Shown: positions 34,643 through 43,803 of the stretch, piece by piece | Layout of the letters: every line of letters begins with the position of its first letter | Numbering within the stretch: the stretch's first letter is position 1 | Source: Pseudovibrio zosterae | Lineage (GTDB): Bacteria; Pseudomonadota; Alphaproteobacteria; Rhizobiales; Stappiaceae | DNA length: 64,000 nt | NCBI RefSeq assembly: GCF_033843645.1 | Contig: NZ_JAWXVZ010000001.1 | Coordinates: 186,001-250,000, forward strand | Direction of reading: 5' to 3' | Program-made: the position numbers and the translations under genes | Notes under the pieces: generated by a model | What the model saw: only the letters and a program-made list of their open reading frames with translations | Told to the model about the DNA's origin: nothing | Database searches by the model: none

Positions 34643-35908
34643 TCACACAAAGAAACCAAAGACGCCGAAGATCAGGGTTGAGATGACCGCAATCGTCAGA
34701 CCAACGGCAGATTCGTATGGCAACAGCTTAAGGCGTTCTTTGATGTCCATGTACACAGCACCGCCGGTGGCATGGAAGAAACTGCCGTGAGGCATGTGGT
34801 CCAGAACCGTCGCACCTGCATGCATCATGGCTGCACCTGCAAGCGAGGCAACGCCCAGTTCCATGATGGTTGGCCCGAAGACGTTGGAGGCAACTGCCGT
34901 ACCAGCCGTGGTGGATGCCGTCGCAAGTGACATGGTTGCACCTGAAATCGGGGCAAGAAGGTAGGAAGGCAAGCCAGAGGCGGCAAGCACGTCAATCAGG
35001 CCGGTCTTGAGACCGGAGTTGGCGATGATGCCAGCCAGCGTACCGGTACCCAGCAGCATGATGGCCACAGGCGCCATGCGAGACAATCCGGAAACGGCAA
35101 AGGCATTTGTTTCGCGGGCACGGCCCATGGCAACGGCACCAAGCACACCACCCAGAGGCAACGCAATCAGCGGGTCAACGCTGATACCGGCGAACGGACG
35201 CAGCGCCAGAAGCACGATCGCAACAAGCGGGGCCACAAGTGCAGCACTGAAGCTCGGTAGTTCGCTGTAGTCTACGGACACAACTTCATGCTCTTGCACC
35301 ATGCCACCCTTGGTGCGCAGGCTTTGAGCAATGAAATAGGCTGCCACCAGGCCGCAAAGGCCCGGGATGACGCCAGCTGCCATGACAGTGGTCAGCGGCA
35401 CGTTGAAGGCATCTGCAGCCGCAATGGCGTTCGGGTTTGGAGACATCACGTTACCCGCCTTGCCGCCGCCGATCATGGCAAGAAGAACCGCCATCTTGGA
35501 CAGGTCAGCGCGCCGGGCCACTGCCAGAGCAATCGGGGAAACCGTGATCACGGCCACGTCGACGAAAACGCCCACGGCAGTCAGGATCATGGTGGCAATC
35601 GCCAGTGCCAGCAGGGCACGGGTCTCGCCGACTCGTTTTACAATTGTTTCCGCGATGGATGTGGCTGCGCCAGATTCAATCAGCACACCGGCCAGTACGC
35701 CGGCGGCCAGAATGCGCAGTACGGATGTTGTGATGCCCTGTGCACCGCCAATCATCAACGACACAGTGCCGGACAGGTCGACGCCGCCCACGAGACCGCC
35801 GACAAGCGCGCCAATGATCATGCCGTAAGCCGGTGACACGCGTTTGAGGATCAGGACAATTGCGATCGTCAGCGCGACCAATGCCCCAAGGGTAGAAACC
35901 TCCACCAT
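34643..35908 (-). CDS. GntP-family carboxylate permease (probably glycerate)
   Basis: A 421-residue membrane protein with about twelve hydrophobic segments, small-residue-rich helices and the GntP features GGGKAGNVMSPNPNAIAAAD and SGATMSLATASTTAGTAVAS. GntP relatives import gluconate and other sugar acids with protons; the glycerate kinase immediately downstream suggests glycerate as substrate. ATG 35908 has GGGAG upstream. The regulator of the CdaR type lies directly upstream on the same strand, so the three genes form a regulator-permease-kinase module. Confidence 0.88.
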   Translation of the reverse strand: MVEVSTLGALVALTIAIVLILKRVSPAYGMIIGALVGGLVGGVDLSGTVSLMIGGAQGITTSVLRILAAGVLAGVLIESGAATSIAETIVKRVGETRALLALAIATMILTAVGVFVDVAVITVSPIALAVARRADLSKMAVLLAMIGGGKAGNVMSPNPNAIAAADAFNVPLTTVMAAGVIPGLCGLVAAYFIAQSLRTKGGMVQEHEVVSVDYSELPSFSAALVAPLVAIVLLALRPFAGISVDPLIALPLGGVLGAVAMGRARETNAFAVSGLSRMAPVAIMLLGTGTLAGIIANSGLKTGLIDVLAASGLPSYLLAPISGATMSLATASTTAGTAVASNVFGPTIMELGVASLAGAAMMHAGATVLDHMPHGSFFHATGGAVYMDIKERLKLLPYESAVGLTIAVISTLIFGVFGFFV

Positions 35909-36039
35909 AATCTGCTCCCAGTTTTTAAGAATGCAGGGCAAAATCTACGCTCGGCTGCCACCCATTGCTTTAGGCGCGCACACAGAGAATCTGTAAGATT
36001 TCAGAGGAATTCTTGTGCAGGTGCACGACGTGCTTTTGC

Positions 36040-37257
36040 TTAGCCTTGATGCAGCATGGCCAAGTAAAGCCTTGTCTTGTCGCCAATATTGTAGAGGTTG
36101 AGCCCGGTTTCCTCTTCAATGCGCTTCAGGCGATAACGCAATGAGTTGCGGTGTATCCCAAGTTCCGCGCAGACGCTGATGTGGTCTTCGTTATTGCGGA
36201 AAAAGCAGGCCAGCGTCTCAAGCAACACGTCCTTGCCTTCCAGAGCACGGAGGGGGCGACACAGCTCCGCACCACGCCAGTTGCGCCCGGACAAGCCATT
36301 GATCAGAACCGCAAGGGTGTGATCATGATAAAACAGCATATGCCCTGCATTGTGGGCATCTGCGTCTGAAACCGCCTCAAGCGTTGCCTTGGCGGTTTCA
36401 TAGGACCGAGACAGTCCGGAAAGGCCTTGAAAGAACCCTCCAAGCGCAATGCGGATTTCAAAGTCCGTCTCGCGCCGGACGCGCTCCATCAGCTTGGCGA
36501 CCCGCTCGCGCTCCAGTTCCTGAGACCATCCGGTTCGATTCAACGTAATCGGCTTGAGAACGATGACTTCGTTGCGCGCAACTGAAGAAATGCCAACCAG
36601 ATTGTTGCGCTCAGGAAACTCCAGCAAATGCACAAGCCTTTGCAAGTGGTCCAGAGAAAGCTCCTGACCTGGGGCAGGAAGGACGCGCACAATGCTGGCG
36701 ATCCGGGGTTGGGATAGATCTATGCCCAGCCGCTCGGCGATGGTGCGCAAGTGCATTTCATGCAGGTCTGGGCCTTGCACCAGTTGCAGGACCAGCTCTT
36801 CGCGGTGACGCTTGTCCCATTCAACATGGTTCAACAGCGAAGCTTGCTCGATGATCAGTTCGGCGGCCATCTTCACCAGCTCGGCGTAGCGGCGAACCTG
36901 CTCCGGCGGTCCGGAAATACCAACCACGCCGATGGGGGCTTCCTGAAACAGAATGGGGATGTTCACGCCCGGGCGCACGCCTGTCAGGTGCTGCGCGGTT
37001 GCTGCATCAATATCAACCGTGCGGTTGTCGTTGATGGCCAGCAGCGCGCCCTCATGGCGCTGGTGTAGGCGGCTCGGATCGCCGGACCCGATGATCAGGC
37101 CATTCCCGTCCATCACGTTCACTGAAAACGGGATGATCTTCATGGCCCGTTCTACAATTTGCCTCGCGATAGATGAATTGATCTGAGTTTTTTCAGAGTG
37201 CGCAGCTTTGTCCAAGCCCCGTTCACCAAATGGAACGTGCTTCACTTCCCCCAACAT
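36040..37257 (-). CDS. CdaR-family sugar-diacid/glycerate-responsive transcription regulator
   Basis: A 405-residue regulator: N-terminal putative sugar-diacid recognition domain (RQIVERAMKIIPFSVNVMDG, GVVGISGPPEQVRRYAELVK) and a C-terminal PucR/CdaR helix-turn-helix (LETLACFFRNNEDHISVCAE, GIHRNSLRYRLKRIEEETGL). In E. coli CdaR senses glycerate, glucarate or galactarate and activates their use. The order upstream of GntP-type permease and glycerate kinase makes it their likely activator. The start ATG 37257 has GCGGGGAAG upstream. Confidence 0.9.
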   Translation of the reverse strand: MLGEVKHVPFGERGLDKAAHSEKTQINSSIARQIVERAMKIIPFSVNVMDGNGLIIGSGDPSRLHQRHEGALLAINDNRTVDIDAATAQHLTGVRPGVNIPILFQEAPIGVVGISGPPEQVRRYAELVKMAAELIIEQASLLNHVEWDKRHREELVLQLVQGPDLHEMHLRTIAERLGIDLSQPRIASIVRVLPAPGQELSLDHLQRLVHLLEFPERNNLVGISSVARNEVIVLKPITLNRTGWSQELERERVAKLMERVRRETDFEIRIALGGFFQGLSGLSRSYETAKATLEAVSDADAHNAGHMLFYHDHTLAVLINGLSGRNWRGAELCRPLRALEGKDVLLETLACFFRNNEDHISVCAELGIHRNSLRYRLKRIEEETGLNLYNIGDKTRLYLAMLHQG

Positions 37258-37452
37258 GACAGTGACTTCCCCGCAAGTGTTCTGTTCTTGTAAGCAACGT
37301 AGCGTTCGATCCTAGGGGTAATAGATGAATTGAAATAAATCTAGTGGGTATCCTGCGGCTAAGTTGCACCGGATCATTTGCGCTGCGGGCGGAGGGCTCT
37401 GGCCGGCGTAACGGGTCGCGATGCAATCTGTGCCGAGCGATCCAATATGCCA

Positions 37453-37485
37453 CAAAAAAAGCCCGGCCAGACGGCCGGGCTTTCT
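37453..37485 (-). terminator. Intrinsic terminator of rpsA
   Basis: AAAGCCCGGCC (37458-37468) pairs with GGCCGGGCTTT (37473-37483); on the minus strand it ends in a seven-T tract. It is 23 bp after the rpsA stop. Confidence 0.92.
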
Positions 37486-37507
37486 CTCAGATCACTAAAG
37501 GATCCTA

Positions 37508-39202
37508 TTAGTCTTCGTCGCGTGCCTTCATCGCTGCAGCGAGGATGTCGCCGAGAGAAGAGCCAGCTTCGGAAGAACCGTACTGTGCAACCGCTTCCTT
37601 TTCTTCGGCGATTTCGAGCGCCTTGATGGAAACGCCTACGCGGCGGGTCTTCTTGTCGAACTGGGTAATGCGAGCTTCAAACTTGTCACCAACGTTGAAG
37701 CGTGCTGGATCCTGTTCGTTGCGTTCACGGGACAGGTCGGCGCGGCGTACGAATGCAGTCAGGTCGCTGTCTGCAATCTTGACTTCCAGACCGCCGTCCT
37801 TGATCTCGATTACTTCACAGTTCACAACTGCGCCCTTACGGACGTCGCCAGCTGCTGCTTCAAACGGATCGGAGCCGAGCTGCTTGATGCCGAGGGAGAT
37901 GCGTTCTTTTTCAACGTCAACGTCGAGAACGATCGCCTTGACAACATCACCCTTCTTGTACTCTTCGATAACCTGTTCGCCTGGACGGTTCCAGTCGAGG
38001 TCGGAGAGGTGAACCATGCCGTCAACATCGCCTTCGAGGCCGATGAACAGACCGAATTCAGTCTTGTTCTTGACTTCGCCTTCGACTTCAGCGTTGACAG
38101 GGAACTTCTCAGCGAAGGCTTCCCATGGGTTCTGAAGGGTCTGCTTGAGGCCCAGAGAAATGCGGCGCTTGGAAGCGTCCACTTCCAGAACAACCACTTC
38201 CACTTCCTGAGATGTAGAAACGATCTTGCCTGGGTGTACGTTCTTCTTGGTCCAAGACATTTCGGAAACGTGGATCAGACCTTCGATGCCTGGCTCCAGC
38301 TCGACGAATGCGCCGTAGTCGGTGATGTTGGTCACACGACCGGAGAACTTTGCGTTCAGCGGGTACTTTGCGTCGATGCCTTCCCATGGATCGGTCTCGA
38401 GCTGCTTCATGCCGAGGCTGATGCGATGGGTTTCCTGGTTCACGCGGATAACCTGAACCTTCACGGTCTGACCGATTGTCAGAACTTCGCTTGGGTGGTT
38501 AATGCGGCGCCATGCAATGTCGGTAACGTGCAGCAGGCCGTCGATACCGCCGAGGTCAACGAATGCACCGTAATCGGTGATGTTCTTAACAACACCCTCA
38601 ACGGTCTGACCTTCTTCAAGGCTCTGTACCAGCTCAGAACGCTGCTCTGCGCGGGTCTCTTCCAGAACAGTACGACGGGAAACGACGATGTTGCCACGAC
38701 GCTTGTCCATCTTCAGGATCTGGAATGGCTGAGCGTTGTGCATCAGCGGAGTCACGTCGCGCACTGGACGGATGTCCACCTGAGAGCGTGGAAGGAAGGC
38801 AACGGCGCCATCCAGATCCACGGTGAAACCACCCTTGACCTGGTTGAAGATCTGACCAGTAACCTTTTCGCCTGCTTCGAAAGCAACTTCCAGACGAACC
38901 CAGCTTTCTTCACGGCGCGCTTTGTCACGGGACAGAACAGCTTCGCCGAGAGCGTTTTCAACGCGCTCAAGGTAAACTTCAACTTCGTCGCCAACGCTCA
39001 TTTCGCTGTCGCGAGCCTTAGCGCCGAATTCCTTGAGTGGGACGCGGCCTTCTACTTTGAGACCTACGTCGATAACTGCGAGATCTTTTTCAATGGCAAC
39101 AACTGTGCCCTTGACCACGGTACCTTCATAAACGTCGGAAGTGGCAAATGATTCTTCCAACAGGGCCGCAAAATCTTCAGCAGCTGCGTTCATGTTTTCC
39201 AT
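37508..39202 (-). CDS. rpsA: 30S ribosomal protein S1
   Basis: A 564-residue S1 with six S1/OB repeats; the recurring GAFVDLGGIDGLLHVTDIAW and GAFVELEPGIEGLIHVSEMS type motifs mark repeats 3 and 4. S1 binds mRNA on the 30S subunit. ATG 39202 (MENMNAAAEDF) has AGGAG 6 bp upstream; an upstream frame to 39220 is not needed. The gene follows aroA-cmk, the usual order. A 206-bp leader separates it from cmk, with a CCGCTT/AAGCGG hairpin that could serve S1 autoregulation. Confidence 0.97.
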   Translation of the reverse strand: MENMNAAAEDFAALLEESFATSDVYEGTVVKGTVVAIEKDLAVIDVGLKVEGRVPLKEFGAKARDSEMSVGDEVEVYLERVENALGEAVLSRDKARREESWVRLEVAFEAGEKVTGQIFNQVKGGFTVDLDGAVAFLPRSQVDIRPVRDVTPLMHNAQPFQILKMDKRRGNIVVSRRTVLEETRAEQRSELVQSLEEGQTVEGVVKNITDYGAFVDLGGIDGLLHVTDIAWRRINHPSEVLTIGQTVKVQVIRVNQETHRISLGMKQLETDPWEGIDAKYPLNAKFSGRVTNITDYGAFVELEPGIEGLIHVSEMSWTKKNVHPGKIVSTSQEVEVVVLEVDASKRRISLGLKQTLQNPWEAFAEKFPVNAEVEGEVKNKTEFGLFIGLEGDVDGMVHLSDLDWNRPGEQVIEEYKKGDVVKAIVLDVDVEKERISLGIKQLGSDPFEAAAGDVRKGAVVNCEVIEIKDGGLEVKIADSDLTAFVRRADLSRERNEQDPARFNVGDKFEARITQFDKKTRRVGVSIKALEIAEEKEAVAQYGSSEAGSSLGDILAAAMKARDED

Positions 39203-39408
39203 AAAAACTCCTGGTGCCATAAGCTATGGCGTCGCCGGCGGGTTAGTGTTGATGTAAAGGGAGTCAAGTAGCCCGGCTTCCCAAAAGGTGTTGGGAAACA
39301 ACCGCTTATAAAAAGCGGGCCGGCGAGGGCGGGATGCAAGACTCCAATTGTCTGTAATGCGGTCGGGCGACCAAACAAACGCTCAAACTTCTGCTTTCCA
39401 GAAAAAGC

Positions 39409-40035
39409 TTAGGATTTCCGCGCGGTTTCTATGATATCCACAGCCGCATTAAACGCCGACTCTATATCCATTTCTGTCGTATCAAGCAAGTGGGCATCTG
39501 CAGCTGGCTTCAATGGAGAGTCCTTGCGGGTCTCGTCGCGCTCATCCCGGCGCTTCAAGTCAACAAGAATTTCATCAAAATCAACTTCGAAACCTTTGCC
39601 CAGCATCTCGTCTGTACGTCGGCGCGCGCGCGCTTCCGCAGAGGCGGTGATGAACAGTTTCGCCGTAGCGTTTGGACATACAACGGTGCCAATGTCGCGG
39701 CCATCAAGAACGGCGCCTTCGCCATCCTCGGCAAACTTGCGTTGCAGGACGACAAGCTCCTCGCGCAGGCCGCTCAAAACGGCAATACGAGAGGCCGCTT
39801 CGCCGATCTCGTGCGCTGAAAGCTGACCGCGATCCAGATGGCCAAGATCCAGATTTCGCGCCACGGAAATGGCAACCTCTTCATCCCCCAGTGGCAAGCC
39901 ACGGGCCAGCAAAGCAGCTGCAACAGCGCGGTAAGTCAGGCCGGTGTCCAAATGGCGCAAGCCGTAGTGGGAAGCAATTTGCCGTGCCAGCGTGCCTTTG
40001 CCTGACGCGGCCGGTCCATCAAGAGCAATGATCAT
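39409..40035 (-). CDS. cmk: Cytidylate kinase
   Basis: A 208-residue (d)CMP kinase with the P-loop IALDGPAASGKGTLARQIA, the CMP-binding RAVAAALLARG region and GRDIGTVVCPNA. It makes (d)CDP. Its ATG 40035 overlaps the aroA stop by one base (TAATG), so translation is coupled. Downstream is rpsA. Confidence 0.96.
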   Translation of the reverse strand: MIIALDGPAASGKGTLARQIASHYGLRHLDTGLTYRAVAAALLARGLPLGDEEVAISVARNLDLGHLDRGQLSAHEIGEAASRIAVLSGLREELVVLQRKFAEDGEGAVLDGRDIGTVVCPNATAKLFITASAEARARRRTDEMLGKGFEVDFDEILVDLKRRDERDETRKDSPLKPAADAHLLDTTEMDIESAFNAAVDIIETARKS

Positions 40036-41387
40036 TACGCATTCTCTCCCTGTACAGACAGCTTGCCGCCGAGTTCCTTCAAGAGCGGTAGGAACGTTGG
40101 AAAGCTCGTCGCAATCGGCGCTGCGTCATCGACGGTGACGGACTTGTCTGCAGCCAGTCCCAGAACGAGGAAGCTCATGGCGATACGGTGGTCGAGATGG
40201 GTCTCGACAGTGCCGCCGCCGATGCCTGTTGCGCCGCCCGTGACGGTCAGCGTGTCTTCACCTTCAACACATGGGATATTGTTTGCCTCAAGGCCGCGGG
40301 CAACCGCTGCAAGGCGGTCGGATTCCTTCACGCGCAGTTCCTCAAGGCCCAGCATGTGGGTTTCCCCTTCCGCAAATGCCGCAGCAATCGACAGAATTGG
40401 GTACTCATCAATCATGGAGGGCGCGCGCTCGGCTGGCACCGTAACGCCCTTCAGCGCAGAGTGTTTGGCGCGAATGTCGCCAATCTTCTCGCCGCCGCTT
40501 TCCCGTTCGTTTTCAACGGTGATGTCAGCGCCCATTTCCAAAAGCGTTGTGATCAAACCGATGCGCTGCTCGTTCAACAGCACGCCTTCAACCAACACGT
40601 CGGAGCCGGGTGTGATCAGTGCAGCGACAATCGGAAACGCCGCAGAAGAGGGGTCACCGGGAACAGTGATGTTCTGTGGCTTCAGTTCAGGCTGGCCCTG
40701 CAGCGTAATCACGCGCTCACCCGCATCGTTGATCTCAACCTTAAGGTCCGCGCCAAAGCCGACCAGCATCTTTTCAGTGTGGTCGCGTGTTGCCACAGGT
40801 TCAATCACTGTCGTTGTGCCCGGGGTGTTTAGCCCGGCAAGCAAAACCGCAGACTTGACCTGAGCAGAAGCCATGGGCACGCGATAGGTGGTTGGCAGTG
40901 GTGTTTGCGCGCCGCGAATGGTGGCAGGCAGACGATCTCCGCGCCGGGCGATCACTTCCGTTCCCATCTCGCGCAGCGGGTCCAGCACCCGGCCCATCGG
41001 GCGGCGGGAAAGGGATGCATCGCCAACCATGGTGACAGCAATTGGGTGACTTGCGAAAATGCCCATGCACAAGCGCACGCCGGTGCCCGCATTGCCAAAA
41101 TCGATTGGAGCTTCCGGCTCCATCAGGCTGCCCAGCCCAACGCCGTCAACGGTCCAGGTTCCATCATCGTGCTTTTTGCACACAGCGCCAACGGCGTTCA
41201 TGGCACCTGCTGTGCCCAGAATGTCCTCTGATTCGAGCAGGCCTTCAATTTTGGTCTGCCCCACAGCCAGAGCGCCAAACATGAGCGAGCGGTGTGAAAT
41301 GGATTTGTCGCCAGGGACGCGAATGCTTCCCTTGAGAGCCTCACTTTTTGTTGTTGTCACTGTTTGTGGTGACGAATTGTGGGACAT
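40035..41387 (-). CDS. aroA: 3-phosphoshikimate 1-carboxyvinyltransferase (EPSP synthase, class II)
   Basis: A 450-residue shikimate-pathway enzyme that joins PEP to shikimate-3-phosphate. The motifs GDKSISHRS, SAQVKSAVLLAGLNT and LEELRVKESDRL, and the overall length and wording, match class II EPSP synthases such as the CP4 enzyme. In CP4 an Ala at the NAATG loop gives glyphosate tolerance; here the loop is NAGTG, with Gly101 at that place. ATG 41387 is preceded by CCCGGAATTG; an upstream frame to 41435 is not supported. First gene of aroA-cmk-rpsA. Confidence 0.96.
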   Translation of the reverse strand: MSHNSSPQTVTTTKSEALKGSIRVPGDKSISHRSLMFGALAVGQTKIEGLLESEDILGTAGAMNAVGAVCKKHDDGTWTVDGVGLGSLMEPEAPIDFGNAGTGVRLCMGIFASHPIAVTMVGDASLSRRPMGRVLDPLREMGTEVIARRGDRLPATIRGAQTPLPTTYRVPMASAQVKSAVLLAGLNTPGTTTVIEPVATRDHTEKMLVGFGADLKVEINDAGERVITLQGQPELKPQNITVPGDPSSAAFPIVAALITPGSDVLVEGVLLNEQRIGLITTLLEMGADITVENERESGGEKIGDIRAKHSALKGVTVPAERAPSMIDEYPILSIAAAFAEGETHMLGLEELRVKESDRLAAVARGLEANNIPCVEGEDTLTVTGGATGIGGGTVETHLDHRIAMSFLVLGLAADKSVTVDDAAPIATSFPTFLPLLKELGGKLSVQGENA

Positions 41388-41594
41388 GTTCAATTCCGGG
41401 GTTGCGACTAGAAAAAAAGTAGTCCCTCCTAGCACGTCGCAAAAGGGCAGTCACCCTGTATTCGGGGTGAGACTCTTGAGATTATTCAATGCTGAATAAA
41501 CCTTATTCGGCACAATTCCGCGATTAATCTTTGACAGAACGGGCATGCTAAGGCTATGGGGCTCGTCAAAGTGAATGAAACGAAGGTGACAACC

Positions 41595-41978
41595 GTGGCA
41601 AGACCGGAACTCGGCACCAAGCGCCTGTGTGCAGCATGTGGCGCGAAATACTACGACTTGAACCGTGATCCTATCACCTGTCCTAAGTGTGGTGAGGTGT
41701 TTGATCTTGGTATTGCAGTAAAGACTGCAAAGGCAGCTCAGGCAGTTCAGATCGAGGAAGAAGAAGATGTACTCGAGCCACAAGGCGCCGAAATTGTGAG
41801 CCTTGAGGACGCTGACGCTGAAGTGTCTGGTGACGATGATGTGCCGGATCTTGAAGATGCTGGTATCGAAGATGAGGAAATCAGCACTGGCGATGACGAA
41901 GATGTTTTCCTTGAAGAAGACGACGACGAAAACGCCGTGCCGGGCATCGTAGTCAGCCGCGACGACGACGAAAGCTAA
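41595..41978 (+). CDS. TIGR02300-family zinc-ribbon protein
   Basis: A 127-residue protein with the zinc-ribbon CAACGAKYYDLNRDPITCPKC near its N terminus (two CxxC pairs) and a long acidic tail of Asp and Glu. The family is common in Alphaproteobacteria and has no established function. I chose GTG 41595 (ARPELGTKR), the family start, preceded by GAAGG at 8 bp; ATG 41556 is in frame but has a poor ribosome site. The acidic tail suggests a nucleic-acid-mimic or protein-binding role, which is speculation. It is divergent from aroA. Confidence 0.82.
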   Translation: MARPELGTKRLCAACGAKYYDLNRDPITCPKCGEVFDLGIAVKTAKAAQAVQIEEEEDVLEPQGAEIVSLEDADAEVSGDDDVPDLEDAGIEDEEISTGDDEDVFLEEDDDENAVPGIVVSRDDDES

Positions 41979-42092
41979 AATTTCCACAGACTGTGCAGGA
42001 ACTTGGCTTTCGCCACTTATTCTGCTTGATCATCGGGGGCGGCGCGACTATGTTCCGCCTCCATCGGACCTCCCGAGGTTCGGCAGGCGACT

Positions 42093-42168
42093 GGGGCTAT
42101 AGCTCAGTTGGGAGAGCGCGTGAATGGCATTCACGAGGTCAGCGGTTCGATCCCGCTTAGCTCCACCA
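42093..42168 (+). tRNA. tRNA-Ala (anticodon GGC), copy 1
   Basis: A 76-nt sequence with 3' CCA encoded: acceptor GGGGCTA/TAGCTCC, D-arm with TAGCTCAGTTGGGAGAG, anticodon loop ATGGCAT on the CGTGA/TCACG stem giving anticodon GGC, and T-arm GGTTCGATCC. It is followed by a second, identical copy after 57 bp. Confidence 0.95.
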
Positions 42169-42225
42169 GCCTCCTGCTTGAAGGTGTTCATAAGCTAGTG
42201 ATAGCCTGTGAACGACCTGTGGAAT

Positions 42226-42301
42226 GGGGCTATAGCTCAGTTGGGAGAGCGCGTGAATGGCATTCACGAGGTCAGCGGTTCGATCCCGCTTAGCTCCACC
42301 A
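42226..42301 (+). tRNA. tRNA-Ala (anticodon GGC), copy 2
   Basis: Base-for-base the same as copy 1 over all 76 nt. The spacer between them (42169-42225) is not repeated, so the pair arose by gene duplication or conversion. A terminator hairpin follows directly. Confidence 0.95.
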
Positions 42302-42306
42302 TTTCA

Positions 42307-42351
42307 AAAAAACCACGCTCGCGAAATTCGCAGCGTGGTTTTTTGTTTTTT
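42307..42351 (+). terminator. Terminator after the tRNA-Ala pair
   Basis: ACCACGCT and AGCGTGGT arms (about 42312-42319, 42332-42339) with an inner GCGAA/TTCGC stem, followed by TTTTTTGTTTTTT. It also flanks the 3' end of the convergent photolyase gene. Confidence 0.9.
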
Positions 42352-42378
42352 GCCCGGCCCGGCAGCTTGATCGAAGCT

Positions 42379-43803
42379 CTAAGCCGCCGCTTCTGAAAGG
42401 CTTTTGAACGCCGCCAGTGCCCGATCCCGAGAGGCTTTCACATCAACGATTGGCCGAGGGTAGGTGTCGCCCAGGGAAATGCCTGCTTCCTTGAGCACCA
42501 GCTCGGGTGCATCCCAAGGCTTGAACAGGAACTTGTCAGGCAAGTTTGCCAGCTCCGGCACATAGTGGCGCGTGTAGCTGCCATCCGGGTCGAACTTTTC
42601 CCCTTGCAAAACCGGATTGAACACACGGAAGTATGGCGCAGCATCGGCCCCGCAGCCCGCAATCCACTGCCAGCTGGCGCTGTTATTGGCAAGATCTGCG
42701 TCAAACAGGCAATTCCAGAAGTGCTTTTCACCTTCTCGCCAGTCCATAAGCAGGTTCTTCACCAGAAATGACCCAACAACCATGCGAATGCGGTTGTGCA
42801 TGTATCCGGTCTGCCAGAGTTCCCGCATACCTGCATCGACAAGGGGGTATCCAGTCATGCCCTTCTTCCAGCGGCGAAGCGCTTCTGCGTCGGTGCGCCA
42901 AGGAAAGGCATCGAACTTTTCCTGCAGGTTTTCTTCCGGAAGCTGCGGGTTGTTGTAAAGCAGGTTGTAGGAAAACTCCCGCCAGCCAAGTTCGCTCAGG
43001 AAATGATCTGCATCGCGGTCGATTTCTCTGTGGTGCACGGCCGCCCAGACTTGGTGCGGGGAAATTTCGCCAAAATGCAAATGCGGCGACAGGCGCGAAA
43101 CTTTCGGCTTGGACGGGATGTTGCGCTCTTCCTTATAGCCGTTGATGCCGCTTTCCAAAAACGCGGCAAGGCGAGACTGCGCCGCCTTCTCCCCGATCTC
43201 CCAATGGCTGGCTATGGTCTTCCCCCACTCCCGCCGGGGCAGAAGGTTCAGGTCATCCAATTGAGCTGCGGGGCCGGGGGCAGCGGCGAACTTCAAGCCT
43301 TCGGGCGCCTTCATCGGCGATCTTGGCGGCAGACTTTGCAGGCAACCTTTCCGGTAGAATGGAGTAAAGACTTGATAGGGCTTTCCGTCTGCCTTCGAGA
43401 TGTCCCAAGGTTCCCATAGCAAGGACGCGTTGAAGCTCTCGCAATGCAGGTCCCGTGCTCTCAGGTCGGCCTTGATTCTCTTGTCCCGCTCCATGCGCCA
43501 CGGTTCGTAGCAACGGTTCCAGAACACCGCGTCTGCACCGAACTCGTCTATGAGATCGTCCAGTACATCCTCTGCCTTGCCGCTTCTTATGATCAGGTGC
43601 CCATCAAGTGATTGGTTGAGCGCCGCGAGGGAGTGGTGAAGCCACACTTTTGAAGCGCCGCCAAACGCATGTTCTTCAGCGTCTTCAGTCTCCAGAATAA
43701 AAACAGGAAGCACCGCACCCGTTTCAGCCGCCGCTGACAGCGCAGGGTTGTCGCTGAGGCGCAGATCTTGCCTGAACCACATCAGGGCTGTTTTTGTGCT
43801 CAA
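42379..43803 (-). CDS. phrB: Deoxyribodipyrimidine photolyase (class I type)
   Basis: A 474-residue photolyase/cryptochrome-family enzyme: N-terminal antenna-binding Rossmann domain (LMWFRQDLRLSDNPALSAAA) and C-terminal FAD domain (LSPHLHFGEISPHQVWAAVH, ELGWREFSYNLLYNNPQLPE, GYPLVDAGMRELWQTGYMHN, NNSASWQWIAGCGADAAPYF). It repairs UV-made cyclobutane pyrimidine dimers with blue light. I chose TTG 43803 because AAGGAAGG lies 5 bp upstream and the protein then begins as the family does; ATG 43821 has AGGA directly against it. Single gene. Confidence 0.93.
   Translation of the reverse strand: MSTKTALMWFRQDLRLSDNPALSAAAETGAVLPVFILETEDAEEHAFGGASKVWLHHSLAALNQSLDGHLIIRSGKAEDVLDDLIDEFGADAVFWNRCYEPWRMERDKRIKADLRARDLHCESFNASLLWEPWDISKADGKPYQVFTPFYRKGCLQSLPPRSPMKAPEGLKFAAAPGPAAQLDDLNLLPRREWGKTIASHWEIGEKAAQSRLAAFLESGINGYKEERNIPSKPKVSRLSPHLHFGEISPHQVWAAVHHREIDRDADHFLSELGWREFSYNLLYNNPQLPEENLQEKFDAFPWRTDAEALRRWKKGMTGYPLVDAGMRELWQTGYMHNRIRMVVGSFLVKNLLMDWREGEKHFWNCLFDADLANNSASWQWIAGCGADAAPYFRVFNPVLQGEKFDPDGSYTRHYVPELANLPDKFLFKPWDAPELVLKEAGISLGDTYPRPIVDVKASRDRALAAFKSLSEAAA

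Noticed and set aside
38009..39151. A 380-codon open frame antisense to rpsA
   Set aside because: It mirrors the codon bias of rpsA; no ribosome site or domain.
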